From: Eremophila alpestris peregrina
Lineage: Eukaryota > Chordata > Aves > Passeriformes > Alaudidae
Length of the DNA: 64,000 bases
Reading direction: 5' to 3'
Assembly (NCBI GenBank): GCA_009792885.1
Contig: WMCF01000018.1
Location: forward strand, 5,334,253-5,398,252
The translations under genes were made by a program, and so were the position numbers. Numbering within the stretch: the first letter of the stretch is position 1; each line of letters opens with the position of its first letter. The notes beneath the pieces were generated by a model that was not told the DNA's origin, searched no databases, and saw only the letters and a program-made list of their open reading frames with translations. Of this stretch, positions 44,211-55,495 are shown one piece after another.

Positions 44211-47200
44211 GATTTTTTTTTTTCCCCTTGACCTTAAAAGCAAGGGCAGTTGTGATTTCATAGTTTGGTACCCATATGTGACAATGTGTATTTAGCCCAG
44301 AGAGAATCTGGAGTTGTTCAGGTTCACACCATGACCTTTTGCAGCTTCCAAGTGTCTGGGGTTGAAGTAGTGACACTTATCCATCACCTCTCAATTTGTG
44401 CACACTTACAGACATTTAGGGAATTGACCACAGCCCCTTAACCTAGAACAACTCACCACAATGAAAATTAGAGCAAGGGATAGACATTTGCAGCATGAAA
44501 CAGATGAAAGAGAAGTTGCTTTGTGTTAATATATCTGCTGCACCTCTTTCTCATCGCCTTCTCCAGAGCTGAAAATCCTTGGGTTTTCTTCTATGCCACA
44601 CCTTTTTCAACAGCACCACTCCACAAAATTTGAGTTCTCTTTAAGACATTTTTGAGCCAATTTCAGCCTTTGTGAAGGAAATTGAAGAGAGAAAAGGGAA
44701 TATCCCAGCCTTCCAGATGCCTTTTCTTGGTTCAAAGACAGAACCTGGAGAGTTTGTCTGCTGGGAGGACTCTCTCATCAGCAGAAAGCCCCTGTGCCCC
44801 AGGGGAAGGAGGGCTGCCCAGTCTATGAAAGGGAAAGGAGGAACACAGGAACTGTGGCTCAGTTCCCAGATCTGGTGGTGGACATCCCACTGCTCACCTG
44901 TTCCCACCTGTGCAGTCCTGGCTGAGGAGAAGGCAAAGGGTGAAAGAGAGTCCTGCTCAGCTTTCCTGTGCCCCAGGGACAAACTCAATTTCACTGTAAT
45001 TTAATTGAATGCTAGTTCAGTACCTGGCAATTGTACAGCCATTGTGAATGTGCCCTCTCATTGGTGCTGTCATAAAGAGCATATTCTGCTCTCAAAATGA
45101 CTGGAAACCTGAACTTCATTAGTGCTCATCTTCCTTGGGGAATCCCCTGTTTCTTTCTGTGTGCTGTCTGTCCACGTGAGTTCTGTACAGAGCAGAACAT
45201 CCGTGTCTGAACTACAAAAAGTGTATTTTGGTTCTGAGTACTCTGACTACAGAAACACAAGCACCATTTCAGAGGACTGCTCTACAGTGTCCTTGACTTC
45301 ACATTTAGTTTCATTAGTGCAACACAAATCATAAAAATTACAGTGTATCATACTCATACAGTGAATAATCTCTTGTGAGTCAGTGTGTCTGTTTGTCCTG
45401 CAGGGTGTAGGCTTATTGATTACTGTCTTATCCTGTGCTTTTACTGTCCCCAAAGGTCAGACTTCAAAACTTCCCCTGGCTGATCCTTCTCCAATCCAGC
45501 AAATCTTCCAATTAGCAAAATGTTCATTATATGCAGCTAATACAGTATGGATTTGTTCATTCACTTTCACTGCTGCTTCTTGGGATGTTCTGAATAATAG
45601 GATATTCCATCTCAGAATAATTCATAGTTTCTTTGCCTGAACACTGTATCTTTCAATAATCAATCTGAATTGTAAAATACATTAAGCAGCAGCATTGTTT
45701 GCCTGGCACTATTTAAAAACCATGAAAGCAGTGGAATGAAGGATGAAGGAGCAGATCTATTCTCTACTCAATACAGTATCATCCTTGAGAAGGGGACATT
45801 GAGAAGACATTGATATATAAGACAATGATAAAAAATTGGCTTTTTACATATTTGGGAAGTGAGGCTGAGGTGTAAATCATGATCAGTGATACTGCTCTGG
45901 AACAAGTAACAGTGTATATTCTAGGGGATTGTGTAAGGAAAAGGAACATAGTCTATTTCTAAAATCAATTTAGTATTCTTTAATGTTCCATACCTATTGT
46001 AACCTGTATATCCATAAACTCAGAGTAAAAGCAGTTTCCAGGTGAAATTATATTTTTACACATAACAGGCCTTTGCATCTTACAGTCTCCTCATTTTTCT
46101 GCAGCTCCAAGTTGATCCAAATGTCCAGATATGCTGTCCTCTGTATATGTTAGAAATTATTTCTTTGCTATCTTTTCTATGCCTAAAATCAGTTTTTTTC
46201 CAGTTCCCAAGGAACCAGGTCAGGGACTACAGGTGAGTTTTTACTGCTGTGGAGTCCCCAGTGGCAGCCAGTGCCCTGTCTTATCATCCTGTGCCTGCAC
46301 TCTTAATCACCCTGCTCTGTTTCCACCTCTCAAGGCATCTGATATCATACTAAGACTTGACACCATCATTGTAATAGTCATAAAAATCCCATTCTGCACA
46401 GAATAATTGTTTATTCCTGTTATTGACATTAAACTGTGGCTGTCCAATGCAGAGATAAACGTAAGTGAAGCAAATTAGCCACAGACACCTGATCAATTAG
46501 AGCCATTGCAGTCCCAGCCAAGGCAGGGCAAGCAGAGCTGTGGGCAGGTCAGAATTTCACAGAGCCAGCCTGACCAGCCTCTCTTGAGTCCTTGCAGGCT
46601 CAGTGCAGAGCCCATGTCCTGATACAATGACAGGACCTGCTGCAGGGCTTGGGGCAGTGTTGCAGCCACGGGTGGTGGCAATGAATGCATCCTGGGGGTA
46701 ACAACCCCTGAATTCCTACAGCTGGCAACAGAATGAGCTGGAAAGGAGATAACTTCCTGTTCTGCTGCAAAAGCTGCTGCATGTCATTGTGGGAGACATA
46801 CAAACTCCTAAAACTGTTTTAACCTTTAGGAGTAAACACAGCAGTGGAAATGTGGATTACTCCTGTAGAAGTGTAATCACCTTGCTGCCTACCATCCTCC
46901 CAAAGTCATTATCTTAGTCCTAAGGAACCAGGTGTTCCTAAGAATTTGCAAATGCTGGGATTTTAGTCTATCTAATATTAGAAATCTCTGCATCTACTTT
47001 TCAGCTACTCATTATAGACTCTCTTTCTAGTCTGCAAAAACAAGAGACTCTTTCAGTTCAGTACCAATTTAATCTCTGGATTCTTTGCAAATGGAAAAGG
47101 CAAATTGGTAAATTTGGTTTTATATACTGCTACAAAAGGAGGCAACTAGCTCAGATAAAGGCCACAGATGTCTAATTTTGAGTGGGATAAATAATTCCCA

Positions 47201-47780
47201 AAGCATCCACTTAAAATGTATTCCACAATTCCTACATTGTTCTGAGCTTTGTACAGTGAAATAAAAGACACTTGCATAAAAATAATAGAAAATTTCAGCA
47301 CTCATAGTTCTCCATTTCTGTCCTGATCAAAGAAAATTTATTGTGTGTATTTTCAGTCTTTGCCTCTGTAGCAAAGATGTGGATGTACTACCAAGGGTGT
47401 GTATGGGTTAAACTTAAAATATCAACCTAAGCAAAAAAGTAGTCAAATATAGAAGTACAGATTCTCAATAGGAATAATGGTGGAGGATAAATAATTACAC
47501 CACATATTTCTGAGTTCCTGAGGACCAAGCCTCCTATAATAAAAGATGCATGGAGCCAAAATGATTTAGCACAATTATATACAGAGCCAACATCCCAAGA
47601 AAAATAATCAAAGCAAAGGATAGCTGGAAAGCCTAGGAGGTTCTCAGCTGCAGCTCAGCAAGCCCAGGAGCTGGCTAAATCCAGACCTCATATATCAGTG
47701 AAAGAAGGCCAGTAGGACAATGTGTCCTGCCTGTGACAGCCCTTTGTGAGAAACTTATGGCAAAAGCCTCACTTTTCCTA
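44211..47780. other. unassigned noncoding DNA
   Basis: No gene or transposon recognised. Opposed frames of 110 (+) and 117 (-) codons overlap at 44641-45004 and so are likely chance. A 9-bp inverted repeat, ACTCCTAAA/TTTAGGAGT, lies at 46804-46833. The GC-rich interval 46490-46720 is unassigned. Confidence 0.42.
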
Positions 47781-47890
47781 GATTTATAAAGCTCAGGCCA
47801 GGAAGGATCATCTAGTTTGATATCCTATATATCACAAGATGTTAAATTTCTTCCAGTTAGCTCTGAGTTGAGCCAAATACCTTAGGTCAG
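47781..47890 (-). mobile_element. old interspersed repeat relic, probably an ancient CR1-type LINE
   Basis: GATTTATAAAGCTCAGGCC, AGGAAGGATCATCTAGTTTG and ATATCCTATATATCACAAG match, with decay, the start of a repeat common in reptile genomes whose consensus reads roughly CCAGAAGGGACCATTGTGAT followed by a CATCTAGTCTGACCTCCTG block. I take it to be an old CR1-related family read from its 3' end. The family name is not certain from memory. Confidence 0.4.
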
Positions 47891-48004
47891 CCAAATACAT
47901 TTGAGATGTCAGGATGTTAAATTATATTGTGCCAAAGGAAGATATTCAGTAGCTTGCTAATACATAGAATTATTTAACAAGTAAGTGTGGATCAAACAGC
48001 ATTT

Positions 48005-48052
48005 GTATATATGATTATATATGATTATATGATTATAATATATTATTATAAC
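48005..48052. repeat. AT-rich low-complexity tract
   Basis: Imperfect repeats of TATATGAT/ATTATA. Confidence 0.75.
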
Positions 48053-50858
48053 TGATTTTTCAGATCCAAGAACTCTGAAAAGTCTTGCTTTTATGGTGTA
48101 GACATAAATTCATCTGCATGGCTTTATTTCAAGGTTTAAATAGCTCCATTTCACCATACAGCTACTTCTGTCTCCTAGCAATGCATGCCCAATACTTCCT
48201 CAAAATCTGAAAATATTCTTTGGGATCCCTGGGACACATTTGCTTTGGTTGTCTGCACCTGCACAGAAGACCTGTGTAGAACAGAAATTTCACAGAAGCT
48301 TCTGCTTTTCCTGCATTCACTGTCAGTGTAACTGGGGCAGCTCATGAGGAACAAATGTGCTGGAGCTTGCTGCCACAAGGGTCATTCATCTAGACCTATC
48401 ACCCCAATTTTTATTTTTCTTGGAAAAATGAGGGACACATACCTAATTTGTAGATGTGACTCTTGCTTAGCTTTCACCAGTTTAATGAAGCAGCTGTGTA
48501 AGTGCTCACATTCCCCACATGTGCAACAGAGATAATGAGGTGCCCCATAGGCCTCCAAAAGGAGCTCCTTTCTCCCAGTTCTAGGTAGGCAGGCAGGGTG
48601 TGCCCCTTAGATCCTTCAGAAGGTAAACACAATCATCTGCTTCTCTCCGTTGGTTCTGTTAGAAACTCACTGTATGTGGGCTGCTTCATTAGGTACCTAA
48701 AATGTAATGAAGCCTGATGTTTAAGTGAGGTGGACAGGCTCCTATAATCAGTATGTCCTTACCTTCTGCTAATTACCTCATGTCATCTAACTCCAGTAAG
48801 AGCACACTTCTAACGAGCCTGCACCTTGTCCACTGGTGTGTGGAAGGGAACTGTGAAGAATGCTTTCTTTTTCCTTGAAAATGGACTGTGCTGTGCTAGC
48901 CAAAGGCAAATAAAAAATTGTCTTGGATCCATTATCACAGAGTACTAACAGGTTTCATAACTTCCTGTCCTTTTCTGAACCACATAGTGATGCTGGAATT
49001 GCAGAGCTTCTGCAGAATAAAAGGCTGCGATGGCTCCTTTTACATCTGACTCAGTGTTCACATAACCCAGCAGAGAAATGCTAATTAGTAGGTAAATTAG
49101 ATGCCTCTATCTGCATTTGTCCTTGGAGAGATGGTAGATATAATTTTCTAGCAACCTTGTTAGCCTTTCCTCATTCAGTGGGCTGGATTGAAAAACAGTA
49201 CAATAACCCAATGGTTGTATCATATAACAGAATATCTGTTATGAGTAAAACTCAGCCTAACAGCCAACCAGTGCAGACAGTGATGCTTTAGCCTGTGTAA
49301 TGCAACCACATGGTGCTGTGGTGTAACAAAGGATGAGGAGACACTGGAGAGCATTCATAAGTTTTCTATTTCCACACAGCTTCCTGACAGCTAAACAATA
49401 TAATCTACTTTGTGGGATATTGCCTTATTGTGAGAAGCATACCTCAGTATATTGCAATAAAAAAGAATCATTTGAATGTCCTACATCTCCATTGCACATA
49501 CCTGTCAGGTTTCAGGTGGCCATTTAGATGATGCTATTGCAGTGGATGAGTTAATAGAGGAAGCAGCTTGGACCTTTGTTTTTCAATCCAGTCCTGCAAC
49601 TGAAAACATTTGGAGGCTGGAAATGGCATGTGCAGAGCCTCTAAGAGCTGCTATTACAATACCATGAGAGTGGTTTAGTCTGACATGTTTTACTTCACAC
49701 TTGCCGTTGTCTTGGTGCCTGCCCCAGTTGGTTATGACAGCTTAATTTATTTACAGCTCTCTGAACAACAGTGTTTACTTGATTGTATGCAGGCGCCTGG
49801 GCATAGCTACAGTAATATCTGTCTGCTAAAGAGAACCTGGTTTTACTCCCAAACCGTGCCACTGTCACAGCTTTACACCATAACAGGACAGGCAAGGGTT
49901 CTGCCTTGTCACTGCACTACAGAGATTTCTCCATTTCTGGCAAATGAAAAATTGCTCTGGGAATCTGAATCCCAGGGGTCTGGTGACAAGGCAGTGTGTT
50001 TTAGGTCCAGAAGCTGCAAAAAGTTTAGGAGGATTTAGAAAAGATTGCAAAAGTTGAGAAAACCCAAGTGACTTGTAATGGCAGGGTAAGAGTTTGTGAT
50101 TGCAGTGGAAAAGGGATAGGCAGAACATCAGGATTTTGTTTTGAAATGCAGAAGGGTTCTGACTAAAGCAGGAGAGAGGCTCATCTAAAAGGAAGTTAGA
50201 GTGCTGATGAGGAGATAGATGTTAATCAGGAACGTGCTGAGTGACTCCAGGCAAGTCAGTGATTCCCTGTTCCTCATTTGTGAAATGGGTTCAGCAATAC
50301 TGTGCAGTACAGCAGAGATGTGTGCAAGGTACAACCTAAATACAGGCCTGGTGCCTAACCACAGAAGTACCTAAAAAGGCATTGTAAAATACATTTGCTC
50401 TTACTGCTTTCTTAAGGTCAGGACCTCTTAAGAATCATGAATATAGTGTTTTGCCCACTGGTGTAAATGGTGTTACCTCACAAGATGTTGATGAGAGAGC
50501 AAGCCGAGACCGTCTCAGTACTTAGCTAAATGCTTGCCTGAAGCAAGATCAGTTGGAACTGAATGATTTCAATACATTTTACATGGCTGTGAGTCTTCAG
50601 CAAGGAATAGTAGTCTCCTTGATTGAAGAAATTAGAAGTATGTTTTATTAATCTGTCCATGTAAATTGTTATAACTGTCTAGGAGTATTTTTAAGTGGTC
50701 TGAAAAAATATAGTTGTAGAATTAAATTTGCAATATATGTCTTCTGTATAACCTTTACTCCTGAATCACTAAGGTGCTCATAAAATGCAATACTTTGGCT
50801 ACTTTTCTTTACAATCCTATATCATAATTAAAAAAAAAATGCATATTTCATAAGCTGT

Positions 50859-50874
50859 AAAAAAAAAAGGGGGG
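50859..50874. repeat. A10G6 homopurine junction
   Basis: A run of ten A passes directly into six G. Confidence 0.8.
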
Positions 50875-50956
50875 AATAAATATTGCATCCAAGCTATGAC
50901 AGGTTAGTCTGAAAGACTTACTGTATCTTTTTGGTCAATAATATATCAGGATTGAA

Positions 50957-51045
50957 AAATATATGTGTGTATATAGAATTTATATAATATAATTTATTTT
51001 ATAATGCATATTATATATATTATAAATATAGATAGCTATATTTGG
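50957..51045. repeat. AT-rich low-complexity tract
   Basis: About 90 bases almost wholly A and T, with TATA/ATAT imperfect repeats and a short TGTGTGT part. Confidence 0.75.
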
Positions 51046-52047
51046 TATTTATAGAGCTAAGAAAAATATCCAGCAATATTAGAAGACTTTAGAATTAATA
51101 CAAATCCTTGTGCATTGGGCTACAAGCCAGTGTCTAATTAATCAAGGTTAGAAAAAAATCTCAAGAAAAAAAATCTCAGTTGCAGGATTTCTACAGGAAG
51201 CTTTTAGGCTGTTACTCTCAAGTATTTTATGTTGAAACAAGCCCAGGCTAGAAATACATGTGATCAGGTTCCATGTGGGATTTGTTCTTTCTGTCCCTCA
51301 TTTTGTATCTATCACATGCACATTTATAGTTCTCTCACACAATATTCCTGCGTTGTTCCCCATTATCTGGTGTCACAGTCTGTACAGATTCTCACTGAAC
51401 AGGATATTTTCTGTGCTCTCAGGAACACATCAGTTCTTCCTGACTGCATGACCCAGCTGTCTTCATTACACATCTGATCAATAAATATCGAAAGAACTAA
51501 AGTGGACAAATGAAAAGCATTCACTAAACAAGGCACTTTTCTTCCCAAGAAAGCCCTAATTTCAAGTATTAATTACTATATATAGAATTCATTGTTTCCA
51601 TAGACTGTGGAAGAACAGAGAGTTTGCAATTAATTTCCACTGTGCTTCCTGCATCCCAAGCAAATGACTTCCATGTTTCTAAAATCCTGCACAAGAAGCA
51701 GTGCTACCCCCACTAGTGAGTGTCTGTGCCCTGTGCTGCAGCTGAGCAGGCTGGAGGGAAGGACTGCTGCTCCCAGGTCCCAAATCACAGCTCAAGAACA
51801 GGCTGTGTGCAGCCTGCAACCCTGGGCATTTCCCAACTGCCCCTTTCTGCCCCCGCACTGCAGTCTGACAGCCAAAGCTCTTTTGAAGCATTTTCAACGG
51901 AGTTATTTCAGGTGTTGTGGTTGTTTCAGATCCAGAGAGAAGTTTTTCATGAAGAGGAAGGGTTATACAACATTGATCTGGTGTGAGAGCTTCAGCCAGG
52001 GTACTGGAGACACACATTTAGCTACTTGCTTGGCTTGATTTAGATCA

Positions 52048-52192
52048 GGGGCATGACCCTGGTTCTCCCACGTTTTAGATGAGTGACCAAATCACTGAGC
52101 TATCAAGGCAATCACTTCTGCTCTCTGGCCCTATTAGTACCTCATTAGTGAACTAAACAGAGCGGCACATTGAACCAGGGTCCCCCACTCCC
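52048..52192 (-). mobile_element. tRNA-like ancient repeat relic
   Basis: Read on the minus strand, 52051-52110 looks like a decayed tRNA. TAGCTCAGTGATTTGG resembles box A (D arm), CACTCATCTAAAACG the anticodon region, GTGGGAGAACCAGGGTCATG a T-arm with a weakened box B. A second T-arm-like piece, TGGGGGACCCTGGTTCAATG on the minus strand, lies at 52169-52188. Similar tRNA-like pieces with a CACTGAGCTAT motif occur in an old interspersed family of reptile genomes. I cannot name the family. Not a functional tRNA. Confidence 0.4.
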
Positions 52193-54110
52193 CTGTGGGT
52201 GTCAGGCTGGCTGATGTACAAGGGTCAGGATCCCTGGCTCCTCTGAAACACCTCCAGCAGAACTTGGCTTCGTGCTGGTAAAGAGGAGTTCTGAAATCTT
52301 AGGAAGAATGGGATAAAAAAAAAGTCTCTTTGTCAATCAGCTTCAAACCCAAATCTCCCCTAGGCTTGAACCCATGTATCAAAATCTGTATGATTTATGG
52401 ATAATGTATGTGTCTGTCATTCTATGTACTGATTTTTGCAGAGCTGGAACTAATGCTACTTCATCAGCCTAAAGTAATGGGTGGGGATGCAAAGAGATGT
52501 GTTCTGTGGGGTCTGTAACCACTCCTGGGGCAATCCAGTAACGTGTCAGACCCATATGAGAGCAGTCAGCCAGGCCCACACAGCCACTGGGGTTTGATAA
52601 TTCAGTTTGGAAGAGAAAGACTTTAACATGCAACAAAACACTTGCCTACTTTGGCTTCCCAGTTGGGGCAGAAGAAAATGGCATGAAATGAATGACATGG
52701 GTGTGGTTGGACATGTGCTGAGCCATAGATGTTCAGGGAAATGTGCACAGGTACGTGCTGACACGTCCCCTCTCCAAAGACAGAAGATGGAAGAGGAAAT
52801 AGAAAATCATTTTTTAACCCTTTTGTGAGTTAAATAAGACCTGTTAACTTCGTGGAATTGCTGAAGCAAGTTGTAAATGATGGATAAAACCCTCCTTGTC
52901 CAGTGAAATGTATGGCAGAGCTGTGCATTCCCACTGTACTGTGCTGTTTGCTGAGCTAATCATTTCAGACAGAGCCACAAAACCCCACCAAGGTCACAAG
53001 TTTTGGTTAAAAGAAACTAAAAAGACAGAATTAAGTATTTTATTTTGTGGGATGATTTGGTGATATATAGAACTGATTTGAAACACTTAGACTCCATGAA
53101 ACGACAGGTTTAAATCCCAGTTGGGTTAATCTCATCTTTTTATCACTCAGAAAGAGATAATTTCAGTACTCTGAAGTTTCTCTGAAGAGTTTCCACAGAC
53201 AAAATCTTTTTAAAACAAACAAACTCAAATTGTTCACATTTTTGAACCTTTTCCTTCCCTAAGTTTTAAGAAAGATTGTGTTCATCTTGAAGGCAAAATG
53301 GACATCTCCTCTCTTGAGTGCAATAAAGAGGGGAATTGATGCTGACACTTGCCACAGTGAATCCCTCCCTGGCAATTAACATGGTTAAAACACTTCAGGG
53401 TTACTCATCACACTCTATTTCATCAGACCTCAGTGGTGATCAAGGACTAATAACCACTTGGGTAGCACTGAACAGCCTGGATGTTTCCAAAGGACCCAAG
53501 TGGGCTCTTCCAGAAATCAGGATTGCTACAAGGAATCTTATCTTTTGGCCTGCCAAAATTTCCCCTGCAGTAATTATTTTATCCTGTTACTAATGTGTTC
53601 TCTATTATAAATTGCCCTACTGGCAGAAAGGACAGTTTTGTGGACCTGTTCACGTGGGAGTTTCTGTCCCTGTTAAAAGGTGTGGCTTTCAGTCTTGTCA
53701 CCCATCTCTGCAGCAGCTGGGGACTCCTCTGAACGATCAGGGATCAATCTGCCACTCCAGATTTCCCAGGAGGGGCATGTCAGCACAGTGCAAATAAAAT
53801 GTACAGCACTGTTGCTGTTGGTTCTGGGTCTGTTACATAGATATTTGCCTCTCCTCAGTTTCCAGCCAACACAAGCAGCTGGTATTTTTGTGTGTTTGGT
53901 TTTTTTTTTCTTTTTAACAGTCATTCCCTATCTGAAAACAGTTTTTACCTCTGTTCCTGTTGGCATTAGTCCTTCAAAAATGGCATCAGTTGCTCTGTTA
54001 TTTCATGTTAAGCCCAGGTCAGAGCTGAGTGTCAACCCTGAACTCAAATTACTCAACACCCAGCACAAGACCCAGAGCTCCATTGCCAGGCTCTGGAAGG
54101 GGGTGTTGGA
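52193..54110. other. unassigned noncoding DNA
   Basis: No gene supported. The 146-codon plus-strand frame at 53680-54120 is the longest in the window. Part of it is hydrophobic because it runs through a T-rich tract near 53901, and it resembles no protein I know. It ends just inside the LTR-like segment. Confidence 0.4.
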
Positions 54111-54270
54111 CCTGTCCTAGTTTCCACCAAGGACAGGGTTAATATTTTGCAGTAGCTGTGAGGGGGACAGCCTGGAGCTGTGGGGGCATGGCCACTAAAT
54201 TGGGGAATACCATTCCTACACCTCGACAGACACTCCAAGGTGGGAGGAAATAATCTCAATCCATTCAGCA
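54111..54270. mobile_element. endogenous retrovirus LTR-like remnant
   Basis: CCTGTCCTAGTTTCCACCAA, GGACAGGGTTAAT, CAGTAGCTGTGAGGGGGACAG and GGCATGGCC are reminiscent of the 5' part of bird ERV long terminal repeats, which often begin near a TGTCCTGGTTT...GGACAGGGTTAATTT pattern. TTGGGGAATACCATTCC further right also fits. Neither a clear right end nor internal retroviral genes are visible, so this is at most a truncated solo LTR. The family is uncertain. Confidence 0.42.
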
Positions 54271-54427
54271 CTGGTCGAAGCCCAGACAAGTTGCCAGCAG
54301 CCTCCCAGGAACAGCTCAGTAAGAGAGCCCAGCCTGGAGTGCCAACTCCAAGAAAGCTCCTCCTTTCCTCAGTTTTACCTGGGCCATTGTGCTCATCTGG
54401 GTCTGGATCTTACCATCTTCAAGGCCA

Positions 54428-54486
54428 TGATCCTAGACTGGTTTGGGTTGGAAGGGACCATAGAGATCATCTAGTTCCACCCCCCA
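54428..54486 (-). mobile_element. short CR1 3' scrap
   Basis: CTGGTTTGGGTTGGAAGGGA, then CCATAGAGATCATCTAG and TTCCACCCCCC, are the complement of the CR1 3' end, well preserved but only about 60 bases long. Minus-strand orientation. It lies between the LTR-like remnant and an older CR1 piece. Confidence 0.85.
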
Positions 54487-54603
54487 AAGCTGCAGCCGAA
54501 ATACATCTACAGCTCCCATCACACCAGCAAATTTCACCCACTTTCTGATTGACAGGAACCACTTTGGTCAAGAGATGATTTCTTGCTTCACTCTGTGTGA
54601 GGG

Positions 54604-54633
54604 ATCCTTCCCTCCATGGCATCCTTCCCTCCA
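54604..54633. repeat. tandem 13-mer, 17-base period
   Basis: ATCCTTCCCTCCA at 54604-54616 and again at 54621-54633. AGCTCCATG is also repeated just to the right. Confidence 0.7.
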
Positions 54634-55391
54634 GACACAGCTCCATGGCTGACCAGCTCCATGACTCACCTCAAAGGTTTCTGCACTCACGTTCAGAGCA
54701 CATCTTTTTGAATTTCACCCTGTTTGTTGTTACATCTTGAACCCTTTGCTAAATGGCTGCCAAAGCAGAAATGCCAAGGATGCAAATAACAAATGAAGCC
54801 ATACAGATAAAGACCTGGTAACAGCAGCTGAGGCCTTCCTGTGGGTGAGAAAAGCTACCTGCACTGGGGATGAAATGAAAAGTACATCCTTGTGCTGAGC
54901 ACTTCAGAAGTTTTCCTTGGGTGGAACAGCTTTTGTCTCGGCCAGAAGCAGTGTCATCCCCTAGGAAACAGTCATCCTCTTGGAAATAAAGACATATTTA
55001 GATTACAGAGACTTCCAACAAAATAAAAAAAAAAAAAAGGGGGGGGGGAAGGAAAAAAGGCAAAATCACAATACAAAGTGTTAAGGTTAGAATGTGATGG
55101 CTGCTTTGAAAAAAAGAGGATCAAATACTTAACAGGGCTGAGAGTATTCTGTCTGAAAGAAATGCCTTTACGAGAGATATAAAAGTAGTAAAAATAGCCA
55201 GTACTCACAAGAAACAGTAAAAAATTAGACTCTTTCTGGGAGAAGATCTAGCTGTACATTAGGTTAAAAAAAAAATAGAGCAAAGAGGATTTTTATCTCC
55301 AGTGTGTATTTTTCTTGGTAGTTGTGCCCACTTGTGAATAGTGTTAAAACACTTTGGGTTCCATTGTAAAAAACCAAGTCAGAGAAAACAA
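54634..55391. other. unassigned DNA with homopurine tract
   Basis: No gene recognised. It contains the A14G10 tract listed below; the rest shows no repeat family I know. Confidence 0.45.
55025..55048. repeat. A14G10 homopurine tract
   Basis: Fourteen A followed directly by ten G, within a longer purine-rich run that continues to about 55060. The G10 run is the longest G homopolymer in the window. Confidence 0.9.
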
Positions 55392-55495
55392 AAGTGGAAG
55401 GGACTTCAAAAGGTCGTTTAGTCCATCTCATTTCCTAAAGGCACATTCAGCTATGCCAACACCATCTGGACAGATGTTCTGCTCCTTAAATGGGC
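55392..55495 (-). mobile_element. old CR1 fragment (probable)
   Basis: GTGGAAGGGACTTCAAAAGG, CGTTTAGTCCATCTC and ACCATCTGGACAGATGTTCT followed by GCTCCTTAAA match the minus-strand order of an older CR1 subfamily (AAGGGACCTCTGGAGGTC, CTAGTCC, then GACAGATGTTTGTCTAACC). Strongly decayed and about 100 bases long. Confidence 0.55.

Larger units (their letters stand above)
47891..52047. other. unassigned AT-rich noncoding DNA
   Basis: No gene recognised. It includes AT simple stretches (48005-48052 and 50957-51045) and an A10G6 junction at 50859. Overlapping frames at 51664-52038 (124 codons +, 112 codons -) and at 49685-50038 (117 codons +) have no recognisable products. Confidence 0.42.

Noticed and set aside
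46804..46833. 9-bp inverted repeat ACTCCTAAA/TTTAGGAGT
   Set aside because: Several 9-bp inverted repeats with loops up to 12 bases are expected by chance in a window this size.
51664..52038. Overlapping 124-codon (+) and 112-codon (-) frames
   Set aside because: The same GC-rich DNA is open on both strands, which is typical of chance; neither product is recognisable.
53680..54120. 146-codon plus-strand open frame, the longest in the window
   Set aside because: Part of its length comes from a T-rich tract, it ends in an LTR-like remnant, it is overlapped by frames on the other strand and it resembles no protein family.
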